Positions 1 through 8,454 of a DNA stretch of 39,143 nt are shown here, in pieces. The notes under the pieces are model-generated. The model searched no databases. It saw only the letters and a program-made list of their open reading frames with translations, and was not told the origin of the DNA. The stretch covers positions 1-39,143 of the forward strand of contig JAPYNK010000185.1 of assembly GCA_028285825.1 (NCBI GenBank), given 5' to 3'. The first letter of the stretch is position 1; each line of letters begins with the position of its first letter. The position numbers and the translations under genes are program-made. The stretch is from Arenicellales bacterium (GTDB taxonomy: Bacteria > Pseudomonadota > Gammaproteobacteria > Arenicellales > Poriferihabitantaceae).

Positions 1-213
<213 letters not shown>

Positions 214-239
214 CGAACGAAACATGACCGCTTCGTCTA

Positions 240-1340
240 ATGATCATCAAGAAGATTGAAACATATGCGACGGAAATGGTTGGATTCGTCAGGGTAACCA
301 CTGATACCGGGGATTTTGGCTGGGGACAGGTATCCCCCTACAATGCTGACATCACCTGTCTCATCCTGCATCGACAAGTCGCTCCACATGCTTTGGGTGA
401 AGACATATCCGACGTGCTCGCACTGGTGACCCGCATTACGGAACTTGAACATAAATTCCCGGGTTCATATCTAAGGCGTGCTCTGGCTGGTCTGGATACG
501 GCAATCTGGGATTTACAGGGTCAAATCAGGGAATTGCCGGTTTGCGCATTAATTGGAGGTACCCCGGGACCTGTCCGTGCCTATGCTTCATCAATGAAAA
601 GAGAGATCAAGCCAGAACTGGAAGTCGCCCGCCTACTGGAACTCGCCGACAAGAAGGGCTTTGATGCATTCAAGATCCGCATTGGCTCCGAATGCGGGCA
701 TGATGCCGATGAGTGGCCGGGCAGAACTGAAAAAATGATCGAAACCATGAATCGGGCATTCGGGAGTCAATCGGCACTTCTTGCTGATGCCAATTCCTGC
801 TACTCTCCCTCGCAGGCAATCATTACCGGAAAAATGCTCGAAGATGCCGGGTTCTGCCATTTCGAGGAACCCTGTCCCTATTGGGAATTTGAACAAACCC
901 GTATGGTGCGCGAATCCCTGAACATTGACATCGCGGGAGGAGAGCAGGAATGCGGGTTATCGGGGTGGCGTCGCATGATCGATGAACATGTTGTCGATAT
1001 CGTGCAGCCGGACATCTGCTATACCGGAGGACTATCCCGAACTTTGGAAGTGGCCAAGATGGCTGCAAGCAGGGGACTTCCCTGCACACCTCATTCTGCA
1101 AATCTTTCGATGGTGACCTTGTTTACAATGCATCTGTTGCGTGCGATTCCCAATGCCGGAAAATACCTGGAACTCTCAATAGAAGACCATGACTACTACC
1201 CTTGGCAAGAGAGCCTCTTCACCGAAAACCCGTATCGGCTTGATGATGGATGCGTGACCGTTCAAGATGCTCCTGGATGGGGCGTTGAAATTAACCATGA
1301 GTGGCTGAATCAGGCAGCCTTCTACGTCAGTTCAGCATGA
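240..1340 (+). CDS. Mandelate racemase/muconate lactonizing enzyme family protein (enolase superfamily)
   Basis: This 366-residue protein has the two enolase-superfamily domains: an N-terminal capping domain (about 1-120) and a beta/alpha barrel. Visible catalytic elements are a K-x-R pair at 145/147 (FKIRIG), metal ligands D183 (LADAN), E209 (FEEP) and E235 (GGEQE), and the Asp-His dyad D258 (QPDI) and H285 (TPHS). This set fits the mandelate racemase subgroup, which abstracts a proton alpha to a carboxylate in acid-sugar dehydration or racemisation/epimerisation. K-x-R instead of K-x-K is the unusual part. The stop overlaps the ATG of the next gene (ATGA at 1337-1340), so the two are translationally coupled. 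Pairing with an FAD amine oxidase suggests an amino-acid or betaine substrate rather than a sugar acid, but that is inference. Confidence 0.9.
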   Translation: MIIKKIETYATEMVGFVRVTTDTGDFGWGQVSPYNADITCLILHRQVAPHALGEDISDVLALVTRITELEHKFPGSYLRRALAGLDTAIWDLQGQIRELPVCALIGGTPGPVRAYASSMKREIKPELEVARLLELADKKGFDAFKIRIGSECGHDADEWPGRTEKMIETMNRAFGSQSALLADANSCYSPSQAIITGKMLEDAGFCHFEEPCPYWEFEQTRMVRESLNIDIAGGEQECGLSGWRRMIDEHVVDIVQPDICYTGGLSRTLEVAKMAASRGLPCTPHSANLSMVTLFTMHLLRAIPNAGKYLELSIEDHDYYPWQESLFTENPYRLDDGCVTVQDAPGWGVEINHEWLNQAAFYVSSA

Positions 1341-2653
1341 CAGACCGGATTTTTTCACGGGATTACGTGAGTAGCCCCTACTGGTGGGAACGAACACCCC
1401 GTCCGAAATTTCAGGATTGCCCACTCCCAAAATCATCCGACGTTGTGATTCTGGGTTCCGGGTACACGGGACTGTCGGCAGCTATCCAGACCACTCGGCA
1501 TCATTTGCAAACCGTGGTCCTTGATGCAGAAGATGCAGGCTGGGGATGCAGTACCCGAAACGGCGGACAAGTCGGCACAGGCATCAAGGCGTCCTACCCG
1601 GAACTCTGCCGGCAATTTGGCGACGATGAAGCAACAGCCCTGATCGAGACTGGCAGGAGGTCGGCGCAATGGGTCGAGGACTTTATTCAGGAAAACAAGA
1701 TTGATTGTGATTATCAGAATTCAGGGCGTTTTCATGGAGCCCACTCGCCGCATGAATTTCGACACATGTGCAAAACTCTTGATGAGACGCCAGCAGCATT
1801 GAGAACGGGAGCCTTTACGATCAGTGCCGAACAGCAGAGAGCAGAAATCGGTTCGGACTACTACTGCGGCGGCATAGTCGACCCCGCATGCGCCTCGATT
1901 GATCCGGCCCGTTATCACCGCGGGATGTTGAATCTGGCGGTCCAGCAGGGATGTCAGATTATCACCCGCTGTCCGGGCACCAACATCCAGAAACAAGGCG
2001 GCATCTTTACGGTTTCGACACCCAAAGGCACGATTCAGACACGGGACGTGATTGTTGCAACCAATGGATACACCGGAAACTCTACCCCTTGGATGCAGAG
2101 ACGGATTATTCCAATCGGCTCATACATTATCGCTACGGAGCCACTGACTGAAGGAATGATCAATGAACTGTTACCGACCAACCGCATGATCACTGATACA
2201 CTGAAATTGGTTGTCTATTATCGAGCCTGCCCCGAGCGAAGAAGAATCCTGTTTGGCGGACGCGTCTCAATCAGCGAGACGGAGCCGGCCATCAGCGCAC
2301 CAAAACTCAGACAATTGATGCTCGACCGGTTCCCGTCAGTTTCCCATATCCGGATTACGCACTCATGGATGGGGTTTGTGGCCTATACCTTCGACAAATT
2401 TCCACACCTGGGCATACATGATGGAGTGCATTATTGCATGGGATACTGCGGTTCGGGCATCTCGCTGTCGAGCTATCTTGGTGCAAGGACGGGGCTCAAG
2501 GTGGCTGGACAGCCTGACTACGAGAATCCCCTCGACAGACATGAATTCAAAGGGCGCCTTTATTATCAGGGAAACCCCTGGTTCCTGAAACCCTCGGTGT
2601 TCTACTACCGAGTCCGAGATCGGTTATCGAGCCGAAAAAACAGGAAAGGATGA
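1337..2653 (+). CDS. FAD-dependent amine/amino-acid oxidoreductase (DAO family, PuuB-like)
   Basis: The 438-residue protein starts at the ATG that overlaps the upstream stop (ATGA). A GTG at 1301 would extend it but lies inside the previous gene. The N-terminus has the dinucleotide-binding fold VVILGSGYTGLSAA (residues about 36-49), then an acidic strand end and the conserved WGCSTRNGGQ segment typical of gamma-glutamylputrescine oxidase and D-amino-acid dehydrogenase relatives. The C-terminal part has HYCMGYCGSGISLSSYLG, the second FAD contact. It should oxidise a C-N bond of a primary or secondary amine or N-methyl amino acid in the cytoplasm. Coupling to an epimerase-like enzyme and proximity to a GMC oxidoreductase point to catabolism of an amine or betaine. 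The true substrate is unknown. Confidence 0.88.
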   Translation: MTDRIFSRDYVSSPYWWERTPRPKFQDCPLPKSSDVVILGSGYTGLSAAIQTTRHHLQTVVLDAEDAGWGCSTRNGGQVGTGIKASYPELCRQFGDDEATALIETGRRSAQWVEDFIQENKIDCDYQNSGRFHGAHSPHEFRHMCKTLDETPAALRTGAFTISAEQQRAEIGSDYYCGGIVDPACASIDPARYHRGMLNLAVQQGCQIITRCPGTNIQKQGGIFTVSTPKGTIQTRDVIVATNGYTGNSTPWMQRRIIPIGSYIIATEPLTEGMINELLPTNRMITDTLKLVVYYRACPERRRILFGGRVSISETEPAISAPKLRQLMLDRFPSVSHIRITHSWMGFVAYTFDKFPHLGIHDGVHYCMGYCGSGISLSSYLGARTGLKVAGQPDYENPLDRHEFKGRLYYQGNPWFLKPSVFYYRVRDRLSSRKNRKG

Positions 2654-2665
2654 GAATTGGATGAG

Positions 2666-2791
2666 TTACTGCTTGCGGCGGAACCTGCGTTTTGTACGCT
2701 CATCAAGACCACGAAATAACCAGCCCATCGCAAAGCCGACCAATGCAACCATAATCAGCAGTCCCAGAAGTTCTGTAATCAGGTAAATCAT
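2666..2791 (-). CDS. Possible small single-pass membrane protein (41 aa)
   Basis: Reading from ATG at 2791 gives a 41-residue peptide: a hydrophobic helix (about residues 2-27, rich in Leu, Ile, Val and Gly) followed by a strongly basic tail (DERTKRRFRRKQ). This is the usual layout of bacterial small membrane proteins with a cytoplasmic C-terminus. The open frame extends upstream to 2926, but that part looks non-coding and lies at or ahead of the transcription start predicted by the promoter at 2926-2956. No good ribosome-binding site is visible before 2791. It is convergent with the FAD oxidoreductase, whose stop is 12 bases away. I do not recognise a family. Confidence 0.4.
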   Translation of the reverse strand: MIYLITELLGLLIMVALVGFAMGWLFRGLDERTKRRFRRKQ

Positions 2792-3202
2792 GATGAGTGC
2801 TTGTATTTCGATAACCTCACATGCGCCGCACGTGACCTTGATTAACCACGCCTTGACAGGGTGTGGTGATTTAGCGACTTTGCCAAAAGCAGATTGAGCC
2901 TCGGTTGCCTGTCTTGCCTGGGACAATTATATACTTATATGCCCAATCAGTATCAAATCACTCAAGATGATGCGTGTCGGCTATTGAGGCACCGGAGCAT
3001 TCAGCATTGCAATGGATTAAAATTCGCAATTCGGAAATTGTACCACCAGCAAACCATTCCATGATGTTCACCCAATAGATATTGCCACCAGTACTGGCAG
3101 AGAATCACAGCCTTTCGCATGCAGGGCTTCGGCTGGGTCCAATCAGGACCTGGCTGGTTTGATCTTGAGGCTCATTGATATTTTAAAGAACAATTATTCC
3201 AC
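2792..3202. other. 411-bp non-coding gap before the GTP cyclohydrolase gene
   Basis: Apart from the leftward promoter, this stretch holds a small hairpin, GGTCC-AATCA-GGACC at 3136-3150, about 50 bases before the ribA start and without a T-run. I looked for an FMN (RFN) riboswitch because ribA follows, and did not see its conserved multi-stem core. No Shine-Dalgarno sequence precedes the ATG at 3203. Confidence 0.5.
2926..2956 (-). promoter_or_regulatory. Sigma-70-like promoter reading leftward
   Basis: On the minus strand TTGATA (2951-2956) is followed after 17 bases by TATATA (2928-2933), which runs into TATAAT (2926-2931, 19-base spacing). Transcription would begin near 2920 and read into the small membrane protein with a leader of about 130 bases. 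This is the main support for that small gene being expressed. Confidence 0.45.
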
Positions 3203-4033
3203 ATGTTTACCTATCTCAATCCATCTGTTCGACAAAAACTGATTGATCAAGGTCATTTATTCAGGATCAATGAAGTTGGCGAGTCTCTGGATATCGACAT
3301 GCCTTCAAATCGAGGACAATTGACCATAAACCTGCTCGGCCCAATCCCGCTGCCCTTATCGATTTCCAGCAGGCAATGTCAGGTCAACTGGTATGCTGCA
3401 GTCAGAGGAACCGAACTCGATGCAGCGGAAGAACTCGCTGAAAAGCTCCGACAGAACGACGGACAAAACCTGTTTGCCAGCCTGGCCAAGCCGATGGCCG
3501 TTAACAGTGTACTCATTGTAGGCGAAGCACTGGAAGCGGACGACCCGCTGGTCCGAGTTCACTCAAACTGTCTGACGGGAGATGTGTTCGGTTCTCTTCG
3601 CTGTGAATGCGGGCCACAGCTGAACACGGCCATTCAGGCCATGAATGAAGAGGAAACGGGTGGAGTCATCATTTACATGGCTGGACATGAGGGCCGCGGT
3701 ATCGGGTTATGGGCGAAGGCAGCCACCTACCTCCTTCAGGATGCGGGAGAGGACACCTATGAGGCCAACCAGTCTTTGGGGTTGCCGGCAGATTCCAGGG
3801 ACTTTTCCGATGCGGCCGCCCTTCTTCTCCACTTTCTCGGCAACCGCCCAATGCGGTTGCTCACCAACAACCCGAAAAAATTCGATGATCTGACCAAGGC
3901 GGGTCTGACCAAAATGACCATGCAAAAACACATTACCGGGGTTACGCCATGGAACCGAAAATACCTATATGCCAAAAAGGCATGGGGGCATCATATCCAT
4001 GACCATGACCTGGACCAGGGACACAGCCAGTAG
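3203..4033 (+). CDS. ribA: GTP cyclohydrolase II (RibA-like) with extended N-terminal half
   Basis: GTP cyclohydrolase II opens GTP to the pyrimidine precursor of riboflavin. The C-terminal 160 residues carry the family set: zinc cysteines C123, C134 and C136 in HSNCLTGDVFGSLRCECG, the GRGIGL segment with catalytic R165, the D197/R199 pair in ADSRDF, and MRLLTNNPKK. Two features are odd. The protein is 276 residues against about 200 in E. coli, because some 65 extra residues (about 45-110) separate the start of the fold from the zinc motif. The usual RQEGRGIGL reads GHEGRGIGL, and the following NK is AK. It may be a diverged paralogue rather than the riboflavin enzyme. It abuts the ybaK-like gene (TAG directly followed by ATG), implying an operon. 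Confidence 0.8.
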   Translation: MFTYLNPSVRQKLIDQGHLFRINEVGESLDIDMPSNRGQLTINLLGPIPLPLSISSRQCQVNWYAAVRGTELDAAEELAEKLRQNDGQNLFASLAKPMAVNSVLIVGEALEADDPLVRVHSNCLTGDVFGSLRCECGPQLNTAIQAMNEEETGGVIIYMAGHEGRGIGLWAKAATYLLQDAGEDTYEANQSLGLPADSRDFSDAAALLLHFLGNRPMRLLTNNPKKFDDLTKAGLTKMTMQKHITGVTPWNRKYLYAKKAWGHHIHDHDLDQGHSQ

Positions 4034-4552
4034 ATGTGTACAGTTTCACAGCCAGAAGACATCCCAGTGACTGAGACGCTCAAATCAAGCACACAAAGAG
4101 TTCAGGCCTACCTGAACTCCAGAGGACTTGACCTGAAGGTTCGACAAATTCCCGCGACCACGCGTACCGCGGCTGAGGCCGCAAAGGCAGTCTCTTGTGA
4201 TATTTCATGCATTGCCAAATCGCTCATTTTCCGAACTTGCGACAGTCAGAAACCAGTACTGATTATTGCATCAGGAAGCAATCGGGTCGATTTGAAGAAG
4301 GCCGGAGAAGTGATCGGCACCAAGCTGGAACAGGCGGATGCCGACTTTGCCCGGAAACACACCGGTTATGCAATCGGCGGAATACCCCCAATCGCCCATG
4401 CCGGGACGATCGCCACCCTGCTCGACCGGGACCTGATGAAAAAGCCGGTGATCTGGGCAGCCGCAGGAACACCGAATTCCCTGTTTTCGCTTGCGCCCGA
4501 TGAGCTGCAGGATCTCACCGGTGCCGAATGGGTTGCGATTGCCGAAGATTGA
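4034..4552 (+). CDS. YbaK/EbsC-family aminoacyl-tRNA deacylase
   Basis: This 172-residue protein matches the YbaK/ProX/INS domain, which hydrolyses mischarged aminoacyl-tRNAs (for example Cys- or Ala-tRNAPro) in trans. Supporting features are the conserved catalytic-type lysine in CIAKSLIF (K62), the VLIIASGSNRVDLKK segment, GYAIGGIPPIAH and the C-terminal LIWAAAGTPNS-like strand (VIWAAAGTPNSLF). Those elements sit in the family order, and the length fits apart from an N-terminal tail of about 18 residues. The ATG follows the ribA stop with no gap. A GTG near 4070 is an alternative start that would remove most of the tail. The partner prolyl-tRNA synthetase is not nearby. Confidence 0.88.
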   Translation: MCTVSQPEDIPVTETLKSSTQRVQAYLNSRGLDLKVRQIPATTRTAAEAAKAVSCDISCIAKSLIFRTCDSQKPVLIIASGSNRVDLKKAGEVIGTKLEQADADFARKHTGYAIGGIPPIAHAGTIATLLDRDLMKKPVIWAAAGTPNSLFSLAPDELQDLTGAEWVAIAED

Positions 4553-4569
4553 GACTCTGGGGCTCAATC
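4547..4569. repeat. Inverted repeat between convergent genes
   Basis: GATTGAG and CTCAATC flank a nine-base spacer and overlap the 3' ends of the deacylase gene and the opposing MDR oxidoreductase gene. There is no T-run on either strand, so intrinsic termination is weakly supported. It may only dampen read-through between convergent units. Confidence 0.3.
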
Positions 4570-5676
4570 TGAGGGAGGTATCAGAACCAGGTTACCGACA
4601 TGGTTCTTCCTGAGAAATTCCTCCTGGGCCTCGCGAATATCGCCTAAATCATATTGCCGGTAAACAGCCGGTACCAACTGATTGCTGTTGGCAAGTTCCA
4701 TGAGTGCGGGCATGGTTTCCCTCGAATAGATGGTTGAACCAAAAAAAGAAAGGTTTTTCAGATACAGGGTGCGCAAGTCCAGTTGCACCATGGGTCCAGC
4801 AATGGCGCCAGCCACCACATAACGCCCCCCTCTGTTGAGCATGTCCAGACATGCCGCAAATGCATCCCCTCCCACAACGTCAGCAACGACCGAATATCCG
4901 CCCTTGCTTCCGGCCGATAACGCCGCTGCATGCAGATCACTGCCATGACGATCCACGGTGTATCTCGCCCCGAACTCGACAAGCTGTGCATGTTTCTCGC
5001 GAGAAGCAACTGCCGTTACTTCAGCACCCAGAAGACTCCCGATCTGCACCAGAAACGAACCAACACCACCTGAAGCACCCGTTACAAGAAGCCGGTCTCC
5101 CTGTCCTACTCCCGCCAGCATCAACATGTTCATCGCAGTACCTCCTGAACAAGGAAGTGTCGATAACTGGCTATCTTCGAGCTGGCACTCCTGCCCGACG
5201 GGCAAGGCATTGACTGCAGGCAGCCGCAAATACTGGGCAAATCCACCATCAAATTCTGCGCCCAGCAAGCCTAGGGGCTCCAGAAAGTCATCGCTGTCCG
5301 ATGCATGCCAATAAGGATCACATACTACCCGTTGGCCGATCCTCTCCGGAGCAATTCCAGCACCTACAGCCTCAATGACTCCAGCGACATCCATTCCCTG
5401 AATTCTTGGAAACCTGATATCACCGGACCAGCCGCCCATTCCGTTGCTCTCTGTCTGTTCTTCGGTCTCGGCCCAGTCACGGGTGCCGGTCCTGACAGAT
5501 GGGTTGTACCAACCGGTCCGAGTATTGATGTCGGTATTGTTCATTCCACAGGCAAGAACCTTAACCAGCACTTCATCTGGTCCGGGGTTGGGGATGGGTG
5601 CCCGGTCGGTGTACTCAAGCTGATCGAATCCTCCATAGCCCTTTAGATAGACTGCATGCATTGTCCTGGGGCGCAT
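4564..5676 (-). CDS. MDR-superfamily NADP-dependent oxidoreductase (quinone reductase/zinc-less ADH type)
   Basis: The protein has the medium-chain dehydrogenase/reductase layout: a GroES-like N-terminal half (YGGFDQLEY, VLVKVLACGMNNTDINTR, PRIQGMDVAGVIEAVG) and a Rossmann half with TGASGGVGSFLVQIG near residues 199-213, the NADP-binding loop of quinone-reductase-like members. The structural-zinc cysteine cluster is absent and N47/D49 replaces the catalytic-zinc Cys region, so it is probably zinc-independent. I chose ATG 5676 (370 aa) because GGAG lies 10 bases upstream; ATG 5706 lacks a ribosome-binding site. A 23-residue insertion around 62-85 is longer than in simple quinone reductases. 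It is the last gene of the leftward run after the HAD gene. Substrate unknown. Confidence 0.88.
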   Translation of the reverse strand: MRPRTMHAVYLKGYGGFDQLEYTDRAPIPNPGPDEVLVKVLACGMNNTDINTRTGWYNPSVRTGTRDWAETEEQTESNGMGGWSGDIRFPRIQGMDVAGVIEAVGAGIAPERIGQRVVCDPYWHASDSDDFLEPLGLLGAEFDGGFAQYLRLPAVNALPVGQECQLEDSQLSTLPCSGGTAMNMLMLAGVGQGDRLLVTGASGGVGSFLVQIGSLLGAEVTAVASREKHAQLVEFGARYTVDRHGSDLHAAALSAGSKGGYSVVADVVGGDAFAACLDMLNRGGRYVVAGAIAGPMVQLDLRTLYLKNLSFFGSTIYSRETMPALMELANSNQLVPAVYRQYDLGDIREAQEEFLRKNHVGNLVLIPPSD

Positions 5677-5715
5677 AATGGCTTTACTCCATGCCCATGA
5701 ATTCAAGAGATCGCA

Positions 5716-6339
5716 TCAAAGAATACCATAATCCATCAGTGTCCGGTACAGTTGTCTCGGATCCCTGAACACAATTCCATTCCAACCCCGATTGACTGCT
5801 GCCAATACATTTTCTTCTCGATCATCGATGAGTACGGTTTTCTTCGGATTCAGGGTAAATTGCTGCTCTGCCCATGCGTAGATCTCGGGTTCCGGCTTCA
5901 ACAGACCACAATCACCCGACAGCAACACGCCATCGAACAACTCAATAAATGGCATTTTTGGTCTTGCCCTCTCGAATTCGTCTCTTCCCCAGTTGCCCAA
6001 GACATATAGCCAGTGCCCCCGTTCCTTGATCTCTTCTGCAACGGCTACCGAACCTGATATCACGCCAACGAACATCTCATCCCATCTTGCCCAGTACGCC
6101 GAGATTTCGTCTTTCCATTCCGGAAAACGATGTTTCAGGCGTTCAAGCAGTGGTTCGATCGGCATCCCTCTGCTAATCTCAGCCTGGGTTGAAGGGCCAA
6201 GAACATAATTTACAATTTGCTCAAGATCCCGACCCGAATGACCACATAGAGGACCATACAACGCCTTGACATTCCATTCCACGAGCACGCCGGCTACGTC
6301 AAACACAAACGCCAATTCACGATTCGGTAACTTAACCAT
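5716..6339 (-). CDS. HAD-superfamily hydrolase with atypical motif II
   Basis: A 207-residue haloacid-dehalogenase-fold protein close to the YihX/epoxide-hydrolase-N group. Motif I is FDVAGVL with nucleophile D14 (family form FDxGGVL). Motif III is K148 in LLKPEPEIY and motif IV is the DD pair 172-173 in VLIDDREEN. Motif II, normally S/T-N in YxLSNW, reads LYVLGNW, so the phosphate- or substrate-binding Ser/Thr is Gly at 115; A16 also replaces the first Gly of motif I. Family members are usually sugar-phosphate or nucleotide phosphatases; with the motif II change, activity may be altered. It lies 17 bases downstream of mltB and 39 bases before the MDR gene start, in the same leftward run. Confidence 0.87.
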   Translation of the reverse strand: MVKLPNRELAFVFDVAGVLVEWNVKALYGPLCGHSGRDLEQIVNYVLGPSTQAEISRGMPIEPLLERLKHRFPEWKDEISAYWARWDEMFVGVISGSVAVAEEIKERGHWLYVLGNWGRDEFERARPKMPFIELFDGVLLSGDCGLLKPEPEIYAWAEQQFTLNPKKTVLIDDREENVLAAVNRGWNGIVFRDPRQLYRTLMDYGIL

Positions 6340-6356
6340 TTTCCCTGAATATGACG

Positions 6357-7346
6357 CTAAAGTCGTTTTTCAATCTCCTCGGCCAGCTCAGCCACCGCCA
6401 TCGAATAATTGATACTGTTGTTATACCGAGTAATAACATATAGATTATTGAAGGCTACGATGTGTTGGTATTCACCATTGTCCAGGGTTAATCTAACCAG
6501 TGCCGCTTTCCGGCTGCCCTGCCCTGAGTTAAACTGAACGCCTAAACTGATGAGATATTCCACTGCATGCTGTGGTTTGGCACTCTTCCCAACCAGTGCC
6601 AGGGCATTCTCAGATAAATTCCCCGGCACATCCGAATAGATTTCCTGTCCTGCCTTCCATCCGTGATTTACAAGATAGTTGGCAACACTGCCGATCGCAT
6701 CTTCGACCTCATTGACCAGATCCCGAATACCATTTCCGTTAAAATCCACCGAGTGGTTTTCATAGCTTGAGGGCATGAACTGGGGGATGCCGATTGCCCC
6801 TGCAAAGGAACCGTAAACAGAGTCTGGCTCAATGCTTTCCCGTCTCGCCAGATTCAGAAACATCCGCAATTCCTGCTTGAAATACTTGCTTCGCCTGGGA
6901 TACGCGGCGGTCAGGGTCACCAAACTGTCGAGTACATTGGAGTTTCCCTTGCGTTTGCCATAGTGGGTTTCCACACCAATGATTGCAACAATCACGGAAG
7001 CGGGCACGCCATACTCGGCCTCGGCCCTGCTCAGACTCTCCTTGTGTCTGTTCCAGAATTCAATCCCGTTTCTGATTCGTCTGTTGTTGATGAATAGTTT
7101 TCTGTATTGGTGCCAGGGAACTGCCTTCCATTGCCTATCCATCAATTCCAGGGTTTTGTTATTGATTGTTGCAGACTCGATCACCTCCCGCAACTCATCT
7201 TGCGGATAGCCATCTTCCTCGATCATGGTCTGAACCAAGTCTTCCAGTTCGGGATAGTCGCTGATATTCAGTGCCAACGCACTTTCCGTCACAAGACATA
7301 GCAGAGTGGCAAAAAAACAGGCAAGAAATTTTTCACATGCAGTCAT
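6357..7346 (-). CDS. mltB: Membrane-bound/periplasmic lytic murein transglycosylase B
   Basis: MltB cleaves the MurNAc-GlcNAc bond of peptidoglycan with 1,6-anhydro product formation. The 329-residue protein has a signal peptide (about 1-26, ending SALA) without a lipobox at the cleavage site, so this copy looks soluble periplasmic. The catalytic Glu is E126 in IIGVETHYG. The sugar-binding loop is GSFAGAIGIPQFMPSSY (179-195), and the EF-hand-like loop DFNGNGIRDL follows at 201-210 as in Slt35. The C-terminal ITRYNNSINYSMAVAELA strand is also typical. It is 13 bases downstream of rodA, so a wall-cutting enzyme is expressed with the wall-building ones. Confidence 0.95.
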   Translation of the reverse strand: MTACEKFLACFFATLLCLVTESALALNISDYPELEDLVQTMIEEDGYPQDELREVIESATINNKTLELMDRQWKAVPWHQYRKLFINNRRIRNGIEFWNRHKESLSRAEAEYGVPASVIVAIIGVETHYGKRKGNSNVLDSLVTLTAAYPRRSKYFKQELRMFLNLARRESIEPDSVYGSFAGAIGIPQFMPSSYENHSVDFNGNGIRDLVNEVEDAIGSVANYLVNHGWKAGQEIYSDVPGNLSENALALVGKSAKPQHAVEYLISLGVQFNSGQGSRKAALVRLTLDNGEYQHIVAFNNLYVITRYNNSINYSMAVAELAEEIEKRL

Positions 7347-7359
7347 ATCAAGGCCCGAT

Positions 7360-8451
7360 TCAATGTGACTTTATTCTCTGTGAAATGCTCATCAGGATGC
7401 CGAACCCAATCATCAGGGTTACGATTGAAGTGCCGCCATAGCTAATGAAGGGCAACGGTATGCCGACCACTGGCAAAATGCCTGAAACCATCCCTATATT
7501 CACGAATACATAGGTAAAAAATGTAAAGGAAAAACCTCCCGCCAACAGTTTCGAGTAAGTGTCTTCAACGCAAATGCCAATCCAGAAACCACGCACGACC
7601 AGCAACAGGTAAAGCAGCATGAGCAGGATAAAGCCCCCCAGTCCAAACTCTTCACTCATGACCGAAAAAATAAAATCGGTACTTCGTTCTGGAATGAATT
7701 CCAGCTGCGATTGCGTTCCCGACAGCCAGCCCTTGCCACCAACCCCACCGGAACCGATCGCAATCATGGATTGTACCGCGTGATAGCCGGCTCCAAGCGG
7801 ATCCGACCAGGGATCAAGCAGGGTTAATATGCGTTCCTTTTGGTAGTCGTAGAGAACCGTATTCCAGACAAGGGGAGCCGACACTGCCCCAACCGCTCCC
7901 ACGGCAAGAATGATCTTCCAGCTAATTCCTGCCATGAAGATAACAATCGATCCCGATACCGCAATCAGAATGGCCGTTCCGAGATCAGGCTGCAGAATCA
8001 CCAGGGTACAGGGAACCGCGATGGAAAGCACTGCCAGAAAGATCTTCACACCGCGTGGCACCATGGAATGACTGGTCATAATCCATGCCGCCATCATCGG
8101 CACCGTGATTTTCATGATCTCGGAAGGTTGAAAGCGCAGAATCCCAAGATCAATCCATCGTTGCGCACCTTTCCCGACAATCCCAAAAGCCAACACCAAG
8201 ATCAATAGCAGAATACCGATCAAATACAGAAACAACGACATGGTCGATAGTGTGGAAATTGAAATTTGCGAGACAACATACATCGCTATCAAGGCAATGA
8301 CTATGCGACCGGAATGCTTGATCAGCAAATCAGCATTCTCCCCACTTGCGCTGTACAGAATAATCAACCCCAGACTGCAAACCAGCAAAATGCCGGACAA
8401 CAATGGATAATCCAGAGTCGAAAATATCGATTTTTGCTCTGAGTCCATCAC
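7360..8451 (-). CDS. rodA: Rod shape-determining SEDS glycosyltransferase RodA
   Basis: RodA polymerises lipid II into glycan strands and works with PBP2 in the elongasome. The 363-residue, about ten-helix protein has the SEDS signature elements: LGLIILYSASG in the first helices, GAQRWIDLGILRFQPSEIMKI in the loop after helix 4, LQPDLGTAILI, the large periplasmic loop with GSGGVGGKGWLSGTQSQLEFIPE and FIFSVMSEEFGL, and the C-terminal PLPFISYGGTSIV. All are in family order and full length. The start codon lies three bases after the PBP2 stop region, so the pair is coupled. Confidence 0.97.
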   Translation of the reverse strand: MMDSEQKSIFSTLDYPLLSGILLVCSLGLIILYSASGENADLLIKHSGRIVIALIAMYVVSQISISTLSTMSLFLYLIGILLLILVLAFGIVGKGAQRWIDLGILRFQPSEIMKITVPMMAAWIMTSHSMVPRGVKIFLAVLSIAVPCTLVILQPDLGTAILIAVSGSIVIFMAGISWKIILAVGAVGAVSAPLVWNTVLYDYQKERILTLLDPWSDPLGAGYHAVQSMIAIGSGGVGGKGWLSGTQSQLEFIPERSTDFIFSVMSEEFGLGGFILLMLLYLLLVVRGFWIGICVEDTYSKLLAGGFSFTFFTYVFVNIGMVSGILPVVGIPLPFISYGGTSIVTLMIGFGILMSISQRIKSH

Positions 8452-8454
8452 CTG

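Noticed and set aside
2666-2926. Longer 86-residue version of the small membrane protein
   Set aside because: The extra N-terminal 45 residues begin at the -10 element of the best promoter, so they would not be transcribed from it, and they do not resemble coding sequence.
2792-3202. FMN riboswitch upstream of ribA
   Set aside because: The conserved multi-branched core was not found; only a five-base-pair hairpin is present.
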